From NCBI GenBank assembly GCA_964355075.1, contig CAYHCF010000018.1, positions 1 through 64,000 of the forward strand: 64,000 nt of DNA. The letters are read 5' to 3'. The number at the start of each line of letters is the position of its first letter. Positions within the stretch are counted from its first letter, which is position 1. This DNA is from B1 sp964355075. GTDB lineage: Bacteria > Bacteroidota > Bacteroidia > UKL13-3. Made by a program: the position numbers and the translations under genes. Below are positions 1 to 8,541 of the stretch, piece by piece. Below the pieces are notes generated by a model, which saw only the letters and a program-made list of their open reading frames with translations, ran no database searches and was not told the origin of the DNA.

Positions 1-396
1 CTGATTTTTACTTTTAAAGATGGTGATGGGGATTTGGGTTTAACTCAGGCCGACACCTTTCCTCCCTATAATCCGGTACTGGATCCTAATAATAATAACA
101 AGTCTTTAAATCCTTATTACAACAATTTATATATTGAGTATCTGGAATCGGTAGATGGTATTTTTCAATATGTTACTGCACCCTTTACAACCGATACCTT
201 AAATTATGCTTTTAGATTTGAGTCATTAACCCCTTCGGGCCGGCATAAAGCAATCAGGGGTGATATAGAAGTTCAGATTTCTCCCTCTCCATATAAAAAT
301 GCACGTGATACTGTAATTTACAAATTTTTTATTTATGACAGGGCTTTGCATAAAAGCAACCTAATTGAAACGCCACCTATTGTTTGGAAGCGCTGA
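1..396 (+). CDS. C-terminal part of a secreted/lipoprotein-like hypothetical protein (5' truncated)
   Basis: The frame is open from the first base, so the gene starts before the window; 131 residues are visible. It contains FTFKDGDGDLGL, a stretch common in Bacteroidota periplasmic or lipoprotein-type hypotheticals, followed by a beta-rich segment and a stop at 394-396. The TTG at 34 is not a convincing start because the same frame continues upstream. It converges with the small acidic gene on the other strand. No enzymatic motif is seen and the function is unknown. Confidence 0.7.
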   Translation: MIFTFKDGDGDLGLTQADTFPPYNPVLDPNNNNKSLNPYYNNLYIEYLESVDGIFQYVTAPFTTDTLNYAFRFESLTPSGRHKAIRGDIEVQISPSPYKNARDTVIYKFFIYDRALHKSNLIETPPIVWKR

Positions 397-403
397 TATT
401 GTT

Positions 404-640
404 TCAAAAATCTTCCTCCTCTTCCTCCTCAAAAGGATCAAATGTTTTTGGAATAATAATGTCAGCATCATCTAAGTCCCCCTCTAAATCATCTTCATCC
501 ACAGAAGTGGTATCTAATATTTTATCCTCATCTTCATCTTCTAAAAGATAGGATTTCTTAGGACTCGTTTTTTTTGTGTCCTCTTCCTTCCTATTTTTTA
601 AAATTCCTTTTTTTTGTGCCAGTTTTTTAGCCTTGGTCAT
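404..640 (-). CDS. Small highly charged hypothetical protein
   Basis: This encodes 78 residues with a lysine-rich N-terminal half (KKLAQKKGILKNRK) and a strongly acidic C-terminal half ending in a run of glutamates. Such short, bipolar, low-complexity proteins are common in Bacteroidota, but I recognise no family. It stops 7 bp from the convergent upstream gene. The sequence has an ATG start and no competing frame on the other strand. It could be a nucleic-acid or protein-binding accessory factor, but that is a guess. Confidence 0.55.
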   Translation of the reverse strand: MTKAKKLAQKKGILKNRKEEDTKKTSPKKSYLLEDEDEDKILDTTSVDEDDLEGDLDDADIIIPKTFDPFEEEEEEDF

Positions 641-1173
641 TTTACAGGTTGTTTTACGCTCTACGAATTTATGTTTTTATTTTTTAAATTTAAAAAACCA
701 AAAAAAAAGTTTTCATTAATTTTTCCGGCGTGAAATAAAGCTTAGAATTTTAATAAATCAACAGTTTCCGAAAAAATAGCATAATTATTTTTAAAATGTA
801 TCTCGAAGCACATTAAATGGAGCGAATTATTTTTTCTATTTTCTTTGATACGAGCTGTTATTTATACACTCGAAAATCAGAGTCAGGATTTTTGGATTTG
901 TTTTTTTTGTTATTATTGGGTCTATCAGAAAAATTTTAGGCGTTTCCAGGGATATTTTGCGATAAATTGCTCAGAAAAGTTAAAGATTTATTTTCCAATA
1001 TGATTTTTATTAGTTTTAAATATTGCTTAATTCATTAATATTGATGCCAAAATCAGGGTAAAATATTGCGTTGATTTTAAGATTTATTTATTTGCAACTT
1101 CTTTAATGCGAGGTGGTTAATTAAATATTTCAGATTGTATTGGAATTAAAAATAACTGAATAAGTATAAATTT
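641..1173. other. Long AT-rich intergenic region upstream of the transhydrogenase operon
   Basis: This 533-bp stretch lies between the small acidic gene (minus) and pntA (plus). It is very AT-rich with many homopolymer runs. I find no ORF of note, no strong hairpin and no exact TAnnTTTG element. The promoters for both flanking genes should lie here. Confidence 0.5.
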
Positions 1174-2277
1174 ATGAAGATAGCTGTTATCAAAGAAGAC
1201 CGCTTGGCGGAAAAACGGGTAGCTATAACTCCACAGGTTGCTGTGCAGTTAGGTAAGCAAGGTTATGAGGTTTGGGTTGAATCCAATGCCGGTTATAATT
1301 CAAATTTTAGCGATGAAGCCTATGTAAATGCCGGATGTAAAATTACACCGAGAGCGGAAGCATTGGCCAACTGCGATATTTTAGCCAAAGTAAATGCACC
1401 CTCACCAGAGGAAATCAAGGGGATGAAAGAAGGAGCAGCCTGCATATCCTATTTATATGCAGGTTTTAACCCCGACCTGATTCAGCAATTTGCTGCTAAA
1501 AAAATAAGTGCATTCAGTATGGATGCCATCCCCAGAATATCAAGAGCACAAAATATGGATGCTTTGAGTTCACAGGCGAATCTCGCCGGATACAAGGCCG
1601 TAATTTTGGGAGCCGATCATATGGGGAAAATCTTTCCCTTACTCATGACAGCTGCCGGAACCATAACGCCTTCAAGGGTATTGATTTATGGTGCCGGCGT
1701 TGCTGGTTTGCAAGCGGTGGCAACTGCAAAACGTTTGGGTGCCATCGTGGAGGTGAGTGATGTGAGACCTGAAACCAAAGAACAGGTAGAAAGTTTAGGA
1801 GGCAAATTTATTGAAGTAAAAAGTGATGAAGCTGCCAAAGTTGAGGGTGGATATGCAAAAGAAGTTTCAGCCGAATATTTACAAAAACAAAAAGAGGCAG
1901 TAAATAAAAGTTTGTTTATGGCCGATCTGGTTATAACAACCGCACAGGTAATGGGTAAAAAGGCACCGGTTTTAATTGTTGAAGACCAGGTAAAACAAAT
2001 GAAATTGGGAAGTGTAATCGTGGATATGGCGGTAGAACAAGGTGGAAATTGTGAGTTGAGTGAGTTGGATCAAATCGTAATCAGGCATGGGGTTAAAATT
2101 GTTGGTCAGGGAAACCTTCCTTCAACGCTTCCTCAAAATGCCAGTGAGTTGTATGCGAAAAATATTCAGAATCTGTTAACCCATCTGGCTACAAAAGATG
2201 GTTTCAAGTGGGAGCTGGAAGAGGAAATTACCAAAGGAACCTTAATTACACATCAGGGAAATATTTTAAAACCATAA
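1174..2277 (+). CDS. pntA: Re/Si-specific NAD(P)+ transhydrogenase subunit alpha, NAD(H)-binding part (PntA1)
   Basis: Soluble dI component of the proton-translocating transhydrogenase, which passes hydride between NADH and NADP+ at the inner membrane. The 367-residue protein starts KIAVIKEDRLAEKRVAITP, typical of the alanine dehydrogenase/PntA N-terminal domain, and has the Rossmann motif GAGVAGLQA near residue 170 followed by the acidic VSDVRPE that binds NAD ribose. It lacks the membrane part, which is a separate gene 12 bp downstream, so this is the three-subunit form. The operon continues into the membrane subunit and pntB. Confidence 0.95.
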   Translation: MKIAVIKEDRLAEKRVAITPQVAVQLGKQGYEVWVESNAGYNSNFSDEAYVNAGCKITPRAEALANCDILAKVNAPSPEEIKGMKEGAACISYLYAGFNPDLIQQFAAKKISAFSMDAIPRISRAQNMDALSSQANLAGYKAVILGADHMGKIFPLLMTAAGTITPSRVLIYGAGVAGLQAVATAKRLGAIVEVSDVRPETKEQVESLGGKFIEVKSDEAAKVEGGYAKEVSAEYLQKQKEAVNKSLFMADLVITTAQVMGKKAPVLIVEDQVKQMKLGSVIVDMAVEQGGNCELSELDQIVIRHGVKIVGQGNLPSTLPQNASELYAKNIQNLLTHLATKDGFKWELEEEITKGTLITHQGNILKP

Positions 2278-2289
2278 AAATTAATAAAA

Positions 2290-2583
2290 ATGTTAGAATT
2301 CATTAACGAAAACATCCAACTCCTTTATCTCATCATTTTGATGATTTTTGTTGGAATTGAGCTAATCGGACATGTACCATCCGTTTTACATACACCTTTA
2401 ATGAGTGGTGCCAATGCCATTCATGGAGTTGTGATTATAGGGTCAATTATTGTAATGGGCCAGGCGGATCAAGTAGTTTCTTTAATCCTCGGATTTTTTG
2501 CCGTGGTTTTAGGTACATTAAATGTGGTTGGCGGATTTGTTGTTACCGATCGAATGTTGGAAATGTTTAAGAAGAAAAAATAA
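2290..2583 (+). CDS. NAD(P) transhydrogenase membrane subunit alpha-2 (PntA2)
   Basis: This 97-residue protein supplies the membrane-spanning part of the alpha subunit (dII). It has about three hydrophobic helices (near residues 8-27, 37-58 and 62-85), including the segment IHGVVIIGSIIVMGQ typical of the family, and ends in a short basic tail. It sits between pntA1 and pntB with 12-bp gaps on both sides, which indicates one operon and a PntA split into two polypeptides. Confidence 0.93.
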   Translation: MLEFINENIQLLYLIILMIFVGIELIGHVPSVLHTPLMSGANAIHGVVIIGSIIVMGQADQVVSLILGFFAVVLGTLNVVGGFVVTDRMLEMFKKKK

Positions 2584-2595
2584 TAGAATATACAT

Positions 2596-4020
2596 ATGAG
2601 CTACATATTACAAATTATATATCTGGTTGCTTCGGTAACCTTTATCGTAGGATTAAAGTTTTTAGGTAATCCAGCAACTGCTCGCAGAGGCAATCTTATC
2701 GCCGCTTTTGGAATGGTATTGGCCATTTTCGGAACCATATTTTTATATACTGATCCCAAAAGTGGAAATCATGTAGGAAATCTTGGATTTATTTTTGGAG
2801 CATTGGTGCTTGGTTCCATTATTGGATGGGTTGCTGCCAAAAAAGTGCAAATGACGGCTATGCCTGAAATGGTGAGTATGTTTAATGGTATGGGTGGTGC
2901 CTGCGCCATGTTGATATCCGTTATAGAATTTCAACACATGTCGGCTGAGCCAAATATTGATTTTGCTGCTATGCCTAGCGGACATATCCTTACCATTATC
3001 ATTGGAATGATTATCGGTTCCATCTCATTTGCAGGAAGTATGATTGCCTGGGGTAAATTAAGTGGAAATGTAAAAGACAAATCATTCGGAAAACAACAAT
3101 TTATCAACGTGGGTCTCATGATCGTAATCCTGTTATTGGGTTATATGGTTGTATTTAGCGGAAGTGAAAACACCATTTTCATATTCTATGCTGTTCTCGC
3201 TTTATCACTTATTTACGGAGTGCTTTTTGTAATGCCTATCGGGGGGGCAGATATGCCTGTTGTAATTTCACTGTTGAACTCTTTTACGGGTGTGGCTGCA
3301 GCTTGCGGGGGCTTTTTATATGACAATAAAGTAATGTTGGTAGGTGGTATTCTGGTTGGTTCGGCCGGTACCCTTCTAACTATTGTGATGTGTAGAGCAA
3401 TGAACCGGTCGTTACTCAATGTTTTGATTGGAAATTTTGGTGGTGGTTCAGTAGAAGGTGCATTAACAAGTTCCAGCTTTGATGGTAGTGTGAAGGAAAT
3501 TACAGCAAGTGATGCTGCAATATTAATGCGTTATGCCAAAAAGGTAATTATTGTTCCCGGTTATGGTTTAGCTGTTGCTCAGGCCCAACATGTGGTTCAC
3601 GATTTGGAAATATTATTGGAATCTGAAGGTGTAGAAGTAAAATATGCCATACATCCTGTTGCGGGTCGTATGCCCGGACATATGAATGTACTGCTTGCCG
3701 AAAGCAATGTGAGCTATGATAAGTTGTTAGAGATGGAAGAAATTAATCCTGAGTTTAATTCAACGGATGTTGTTTTGGTTGTGGGTGCGAATGATGTGGT
3801 AAATCCTGCCGCTAAAACGGATCCCAATTCTCCGATTTATGGTATGCCAATTTTGGATGTTGAAAACGCTACCAATGTAATTGTTAACAAACGTAGTATG
3901 AAAGCCGGTTATGCTGGTATTGAAAATGAACTCTTTTACAAGCCAAAAACAAGCATGCTGTTTGGTGATGCTAAAAAAGCATTGACGCAGTTACTGAGTG
4001 AAATTAAGGCTTTAGGCTAG
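2596..4020 (+). CDS. pntB: NAD(P)+ transhydrogenase subunit beta (PntB)
   Basis: Beta subunit of 474 residues, the usual length: about nine transmembrane helices in the first 280 residues (dII), then the NADP(H)-binding dIII domain. dIII is recognisable from VIIVPGYGLAVAQAQH near residue 320, the GRMPGHMNVLLAE segment and VVLVVGANDVVNPAA further on. It uses the proton gradient to drive NADPH formation. Last gene of the pntA1-pntA2-pntB operon, with a minus-strand gene converging 47 bp downstream. Confidence 0.96.
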   Translation: MSYILQIIYLVASVTFIVGLKFLGNPATARRGNLIAAFGMVLAIFGTIFLYTDPKSGNHVGNLGFIFGALVLGSIIGWVAAKKVQMTAMPEMVSMFNGMGGACAMLISVIEFQHMSAEPNIDFAAMPSGHILTIIIGMIIGSISFAGSMIAWGKLSGNVKDKSFGKQQFINVGLMIVILLLGYMVVFSGSENTIFIFYAVLALSLIYGVLFVMPIGGADMPVVISLLNSFTGVAAACGGFLYDNKVMLVGGILVGSAGTLLTIVMCRAMNRSLLNVLIGNFGGGSVEGALTSSSFDGSVKEITASDAAILMRYAKKVIIVPGYGLAVAQAQHVVHDLEILLESEGVEVKYAIHPVAGRMPGHMNVLLAESNVSYDKLLEMEEINPEFNSTDVVLVVGANDVVNPAAKTDPNSPIYGMPILDVENATNVIVNKRSMKAGYAGIENELFYKPKTSMLFGDAKKALTQLLSEIKALG

Positions 4021-4067
4021 ATTGGTGTTAAAAAAGATTTGATACTGCATCAGTGAACTTTTTCGGT

Positions 4068-4721
4068 TCATTTGGTAAATACATATTGTAAGATATTTGA
4101 TCCCATTTGTAGCGCCTTTTGGCGTGTGGCTTCCGGGTCGTTATATATTTCCTGATCCTCCCAGCCATTGCCTAAATCACATTCATAGGTAAAAAAACAA
4201 ACCAGTCGTCCCTCGTAAATTAATCCAAAACCTTGCGGCGACTTACCATCGTGTTCATGAACTTTTGGCAAACCGGCATTAAAACTGAACTTTTGATGGT
4301 AAATAGGGTGATTGAAAGGTAATTCCTTAAAGTCAAGTTCAGGAAAAACCTTTTTCATTTCTCTTCTGAAAAATTTATCCAGACCATAATTATCATCCGC
4401 ATGAAGAAAGCCTCCAGCGATTAAATAATTGCGCAGGTTTTTCGCTTCCTGATCACTAAACAAAATATTCCCATGTCCGGTAAGGTGAATGAAAGGGTAG
4501 TTGAAAAGATCAGAACTGCCTGCTTCTACAATATCTTCTTCAGGTGCGAGATTCATATTGAGCTGTTTATTGAAAAACTCAATCAGGTTTGGCAAAGAAG
4601 TTTTGTTCGCATACCAATCCCCACCTCCATTGTATTTTAATTTTGCAATTTTTAAAGTAGGAGGAGAATAGAATGAACATAAAAAAACAAACGGAATAAT
4701 GAGGAATAATTTTTTAACCAT
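4068..4721 (-). CDS. DUF4159 domain-containing secreted protein
   Basis: This 217-residue protein has an N-terminal hydrophobic signal (VKKLFLIIPFVFLCSF), then the DUF4159 region: KYNGGGDWYANKTSLPNL, a LTGHG block, FLHADDNYG and a PLNHP-like FNHPIYH. The fold resembles glutamine-amidotransferase-like domains, but the biochemical function is unknown. It starts 12 bp after the PAP2 gene and is probably the last gene of a four-gene minus-strand operon (6525 down to 4068). Confidence 0.82.
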   Translation of the reverse strand: MVKKLFLIIPFVFLCSFYSPPTLKIAKLKYNGGGDWYANKTSLPNLIEFFNKQLNMNLAPEEDIVEAGSSDLFNYPFIHLTGHGNILFSDQEAKNLRNYLIAGGFLHADDNYGLDKFFRREMKKVFPELDFKELPFNHPIYHQKFSFNAGLPKVHEHDGKSPQGFGLIYEGRLVCFFTYECDLGNGWEDQEIYNDPEATRQKALQMGSNILQYVFTK

Positions 4722-4733
4722 AATACAAGATTC

Positions 4734-5441
4734 TTAGAATTTTTTATTTACTACAAAGCCATAGGTGTTTGAATAAAGAATGGGCGAAATAAGGGTTCCT
4801 TTCCAAAAATTACCCCATTTATAGGTATGGGTATGAGAGGCAATCTGACCGCTCGCAATACCCATTCCGGCACCCGCCAAAACATCGCTAAACCAGTGTC
4901 TGTTATTTAATATACGCATGGCAGCAACTCCACTGGCACAACCGTAGCCCAAAACACTGTATAAAATACTTTGTTCTCTGAGTTCATGGTCCATAACAGT
5001 GGCCATGGCAAAAGCAAAAGCCGTATGCCCTGAAGGAAAGGAATTAAACGCTGTTGAATCCGGTCTTAAAACTCTTGAGCCGTATTTAATCAGGCTCACA
5101 CTCACAAGACTGATCACCCCGGCCTTCACATATATGATACTTCTATTGGTAAAATCGGAATGTGACTTTACGCCACTATAAGATAAACCATAATTAAACA
5201 GAATCGGAACAAAAGGAAGCACATCATCAATTGGTGAATTGAAGTTTTTATAATTCAGATCCCGATAAGTTTTAACCTGATAACTGGAAGGAAATCCATT
5301 GTTGTGGTAGGTTGAAAGCCCATAAATGACAAGTACAGCTGGAATAAGGAATGATTTTCCTTTAAGCGGTTTTTGGGTTTGTGCATATTGATTTGCATGA
5401 ACGAAAAGTTGCAGGATTATAAAGATAATTATTTTTCTCAA
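4734..5441 (-). CDS. PAP2-superfamily phosphatase, membrane/secreted
   Basis: All three PAP2 phosphatase signatures are present in 235 residues: KYGSRVLRP (motif 1, K-x6-RP), FPSGHTAFAFA (motif 2, catalytic His) and NRHWFSDVLAG (motif 3, R..HxxxD-type). An N-terminal signal-like segment (IIIFIILQLFVHANQYAQ) suggests export, with the active site outside the cytoplasm. Such enzymes dephosphorylate undecaprenyl pyrophosphate, phosphatidylglycerophosphate or other lipid phosphates; the substrate cannot be read from sequence. It lies 56 bp downstream of rsmE and 12 bp before the DUF4159 gene. Confidence 0.85.
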   Translation of the reverse strand: MRKIIIFIILQLFVHANQYAQTQKPLKGKSFLIPAVLVIYGLSTYHNNGFPSSYQVKTYRDLNYKNFNSPIDDVLPFVPILFNYGLSYSGVKSHSDFTNRSIIYVKAGVISLVSVSLIKYGSRVLRPDSTAFNSFPSGHTAFAFAMATVMDHELREQSILYSVLGYGCASGVAAMRILNNRHWFSDVLAGAGMGIASGQIASHTHTYKWGNFWKGTLISPILYSNTYGFVVNKKF

Positions 5442-5497
5442 TTTTGGATTGTTGGTTCAGCAAAATACAAAATGACTTTAATAAAATACAGAAAGAT

Positions 5498-6223
5498 TTA
5501 TTTGCTCATTTGATCAGCACAAAAAGCAACGGATGCACAAACAAAAACTCCGGCTGTTTCTGTTCTGAGTATGTTCGATCCAAACGAAACATTCTGAAAT
5601 TTACAGGAATGAGCAAGAATTATTTCCTCCTCAGTAAAATCTCCTTCCGGGCCAATAAGGCAAATAATATTTTTGTTATTACTATTATTCAATAATTGAG
5701 AAAGGGAACGATTTTGGTCTCCCGTGCAACAGGCAATTATTTTAGTTGCGTCAGTTTCCTGATATTCCTTTAAGAAATCGGCTAACTTTTTAATGGGATT
5801 AATTTGTGGTAACCAAAATTGTTTAGATTGTTTGATGGCTGAAATAGCAATTTTCAAACAGCGTTCCGTATTAATTTTATTGCGTTCGCTATTTGTTGAT
5901 TCAATAAATGTAATTTCATCTATCCCAATTTCAATAGCTTTTTCAAGAAACCAATCCATGCGCTCAAATTGTTTGGTGGGTGCAATGGCAATATGTAAAT
6001 GATAGCTTCTGTTTTTAGAAAAGTTTATTATTTCCTGTAATTCAATTTCACATTTTTTTGAATTATTGTTCGTAATTATTCCGGTTGTTTTGTTTCCCTT
6101 TCCATCAATCAGGATAATGCTGTCGCCTTTTTGTTTTCGCAATACACGGGCAATATGTTTCGATTCTTCTTCAGGTAATTCTACTCTGTTTTGGCTGAAA
6201 TCGGAAAAGTAAAATAGTTGCAT
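5498..6223 (-). CDS. rsmE: 16S rRNA (uracil-1498-N3)-methyltransferase RsmE
   Basis: A 241-residue SPOUT-family methyltransferase that modifies U1498 of 16S rRNA. Visible landmarks are ESKHIARVLRKQKGD at the N-terminal PUA-like domain, the KQFERMDWFLEKAIEIGIDEI segment, and the C-terminal knot motif LIGPEGDFTEEEI with GSNILRTETA that forms the SAM site. Length matches the family. It begins 8 bp after the preceding small membrane gene, in the same operon. Confidence 0.95.
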   Translation of the reverse strand: MQLFYFSDFSQNRVELPEEESKHIARVLRKQKGDSIILIDGKGNKTTGIITNNNSKKCEIELQEIINFSKNRSYHLHIAIAPTKQFERMDWFLEKAIEIGIDEITFIESTNSERNKINTERCLKIAISAIKQSKQFWLPQINPIKKLADFLKEYQETDATKIIACCTGDQNRSLSQLLNNSNNKNIICLIGPEGDFTEEEIILAHSCKFQNVSFGSNILRTETAGVFVCASVAFCADQMSK

Positions 6224-6231
6224 AAGTTAAA

Positions 6232-6525
6232 TTATTGTGTCCAGGTTTTGACCAATTTAAAAATAACAATAACCAAACCGGAAAGAGAAAAAAGCATCAT
6301 GATCCAGGTAATATAGAGCTCTGTCAGGCTTTGAATTTGAAAAGCCTGGTTTTGAAAATGGCTAAAACTCAATAGTATGTCGGTTCGTTTTTCCCAATAG
6401 AGATTAACATAATGGATAAATAGTTTATTGGCACCAATAATACAAGCCAACAAAAGCAATCCACCAAATAACATTAATTTGATGGATTCAAAAAAGCCTG
6501 AATCATTGGGGTCAGAATTATTCAT
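6232..6525 (-). CDS. Small membrane protein, hypothetical
   Basis: This 97-residue protein has two predicted membrane segments (about residues 13-34 and 69-90) separated by a polar loop. No family is recognised. It is probably the first gene of the operon with rsmE, PAP2 and DUF4159, because a TAnnTTTG-type element (minus strand, 6542-6549) lies just upstream and a terminator for pckA lies immediately beyond it. Confidence 0.7.
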   Translation of the reverse strand: MNNSDPNDSGFFESIKLMLFGGLLLLACIIGANKLFIHYVNLYWEKRTDILLSFSHFQNQAFQIQSLTELYITWIMMLFSLSGLVIVIFKLVKTWTQ

Positions 6526-6541
6526 TTAGTAATGTAATGAA

Positions 6542-6549
6542 CAAAAATA
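6542..6549 (-). promoter_or_regulatory. Putative -7 promoter element for the rsmE operon
   Basis: On the minus strand this reads TATTTTTG, an exact match to the Bacteroidota -7 consensus TAnnTTTG, 17-24 bp upstream of the ATG at 6525. No clear -33 TTTG is seen. Confidence 0.45.
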
Positions 6550-6551
6550 AA

Positions 6552-6581
6552 AAAAGAGACGCTCAGTTGAACGTCTCTTTT
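6552..6581 (-). terminator. Rho-independent terminator of pckA
   Basis: A perfect 10-bp stem AAAAGAGACG/CGTCTCTTTT with a 10-nt loop lies 28 bp past the pckA stop. On the minus strand it is followed by a T-rich tract. Confidence 0.85.
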
Positions 6582-6609
6582 GTATACATATTAAATTTTT
6601 GTCTAAAAA

Positions 6610-8205
6610 TTATGAGTGTTGTGTAGCTTTAGGTGCAGCAGCTAAAATTTCGGCATCAACACCATTGGCATACTGCTCAAAGTTTTTAACAAACATATTT
6701 GCTAATTTATTTGCCTGTGCATCATAAGCAGTTTTGTCTGCCCAGGTATTGCGTGGATTTAATAATTCTTGTGGAACATTCGGACAAGATTTCGGCATCA
6801 TATAACCGAAAACCGGATGTGCTTCAAATTCAATATTATTTAATTCACCGGTTAATGCAGCGGTAATCATGGCACGTGTTAATGGTAATTTCATGCGTGA
6901 TCCAACGCCATATGGGCCACCCGTCCAGCCGGTATTGATTAACCAAACATTGATTGATGGATTGGCTTTTAATTTATCACCCAGCATTTTTGCATATTTC
7001 CCAGGATGTAAAGGTAAAAACGCTTTACCGAAACAAGCCGAGAAGGTTGCCTGAGGTTCGGTTACACCTGCTTCTGTTCCTGCAACTTTTGCTGTATATC
7101 CACTAATAAAACTATACATGGCCTGACCTGGATTTAGTTTTGAAATGGGAGGTAATACACCAAATGCATCAGCAGTTAAGAAGAAAACATTTTCAGGAGC
7201 TTTACCTACAGAAGGTACTGCAATATTATCAATGGCGTATATTGGATAAGCCGCACGTGTATTTTCGGTAACACTAATATTTGAATAATCGACTGTAGAG
7301 GTTCCGGGAATAAAACGTGTATTTTCTAACAAGGCACCAAATCGGATCGCATTATAAATTTGGGGTTCTTTTTCCAATGTTAAATCAACACATTTGGCAT
7401 AACAACCTCCTTCAAAATTAAACACACTGTCATCAGCCCATCCATGTTCGTCATCGCCAATTAATTTGCGGTCAGGATCTGCACTTAAGGTTGTTTTCCC
7501 GGTGCCCGACAAACCGAAGAAAATGGCAGTATCCCCATTTTTCCCGATATTCGCCGAACAATGCATGGAAAGTACACTGCGTTCTTCAGGCAGAATAAAA
7601 TTCAAAACCGTAAAAATCCCTTTTTTCATTTCGCCGGTATAACCACTTCCACCTACCAAAATGATTTTACGGGTGAAGTCAATGATTGAGAAATTATGCT
7701 GGCGGGTTCCATCTTCGGCAGCAATTGCTTTGAAGCTTGGCGAATTGATAATTAGCCACTCTGCTTCAAAATTTTTGGCCTCAGCTTCTGTTGGGCGCAA
7801 AAATAAATTATGGCAGAACAAATTGTGGAAAGCAGTTTCATTGATGATACGAATTTTCAATTTATAACGTTCATCGGCACATGCATAAGCGTCGCGCACA
7901 TAAATTTGCTTTCCGGCATAATGGTTGATAACCTTATTCAACAGTGCATCAAACTTTGCCGGGTCAAATTTTTGATTAATATCGCCCCACCAAACGGTGT
8001 TTTCCGTTTTGGAGTCATTAATACAAAACTTATCTTTTGGAGATCTTCCGGTAAATTCTCCGGTATCGGCCATTAAGGCTCCGGTATCATTTAGGGTTCC
8101 TTCACCATTCACAATTGCATGGCGAACCAGCTCAGCTGGTGTTAAATTAATAAAAGCTTTTCCGGCTTCATTAATTACTTTTTCTACTATGTCTTTGTTT
8201 GTCAT
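6610..8205 (-). CDS. pckA: Phosphoenolpyruvate carboxykinase (ATP)
   Basis: Converts oxaloacetate and ATP to phosphoenolpyruvate, CO2 and ADP; the entry step of gluconeogenesis in the cytoplasm. The 531-residue protein contains the P-loop GLSGTGKTTLS near residues 231-241, the metal-binding IGDDEHGW just after it, the substrate-binding FTGRSPKDKF near residue 51 and the adenine-region NTGWTGGPYG. Length is normal for the ATP form. It stands alone, with its own terminator at 6552-6581. Confidence 0.97.
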   Translation of the reverse strand: MTNKDIVEKVINEAGKAFINLTPAELVRHAIVNGEGTLNDTGALMADTGEFTGRSPKDKFCINDSKTENTVWWGDINQKFDPAKFDALLNKVINHYAGKQIYVRDAYACADERYKLKIRIINETAFHNLFCHNLFLRPTEAEAKNFEAEWLIINSPSFKAIAAEDGTRQHNFSIIDFTRKIILVGGSGYTGEMKKGIFTVLNFILPEERSVLSMHCSANIGKNGDTAIFFGLSGTGKTTLSADPDRKLIGDDEHGWADDSVFNFEGGCYAKCVDLTLEKEPQIYNAIRFGALLENTRFIPGTSTVDYSNISVTENTRAAYPIYAIDNIAVPSVGKAPENVFFLTADAFGVLPPISKLNPGQAMYSFISGYTAKVAGTEAGVTEPQATFSACFGKAFLPLHPGKYAKMLGDKLKANPSINVWLINTGWTGGPYGVGSRMKLPLTRAMITAALTGELNNIEFEAHPVFGYMMPKSCPNVPQELLNPRNTWADKTAYDAQANKLANMFVKNFEQYANGVDAEILAAAPKATQHS

Positions 8206-8541
8206 AATCAGGTAATTGTCGGTTTTTAATAATTCGAAAATAACGTTTTGTTTGAGTTTAAAAAAATTCTATTTCTGGGCGCACTACCCAATTCAAATTT
8301 CAACTTCCTTTTCTAATTAAAAAAATGATGTATATCATAAGTTATTTTGTCATTATCACTGATTTTCAGTAAAATATTATTGATGGATATTTCTTTTTTA
8401 AGTGGAACATTAATGAATTTCCCTGACAGGATTTATATGCTTATGACTTGATATTAAACTTTTTAGCAAGTTTAAATACAAGTCATTTTTTTTGGAAAAA
8501 GTATTTTTTTAAGACAATAAGTTGTAACTTCGGTTAAATTT
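8206..8541. other. Divergent intergenic region with a TGAT-N4-ATCA dyad
   Basis: These 336 bp separate pckA (minus) from the giant repeat protein (plus). The region contains a near-palindromic ATGAT-GTAT-ATCAT at 8325-8338 and a TAACTTCG at 8525-8532, one base from the -7 consensus, just upstream of the start at 8542. No coding potential is seen. Confidence 0.5.
8326..8337. promoter_or_regulatory. Candidate CRP/FNR-type operator (TGATGTATATCA)
   Basis: TGAT-GTAT-ATCA matches the core symmetry of FNR-class sites (TTGAT-N4-ATCAA). Similar dyads occur at 18257, 34293 and, less perfectly, 43027. Binding is inferred only from the pattern. Confidence 0.35.
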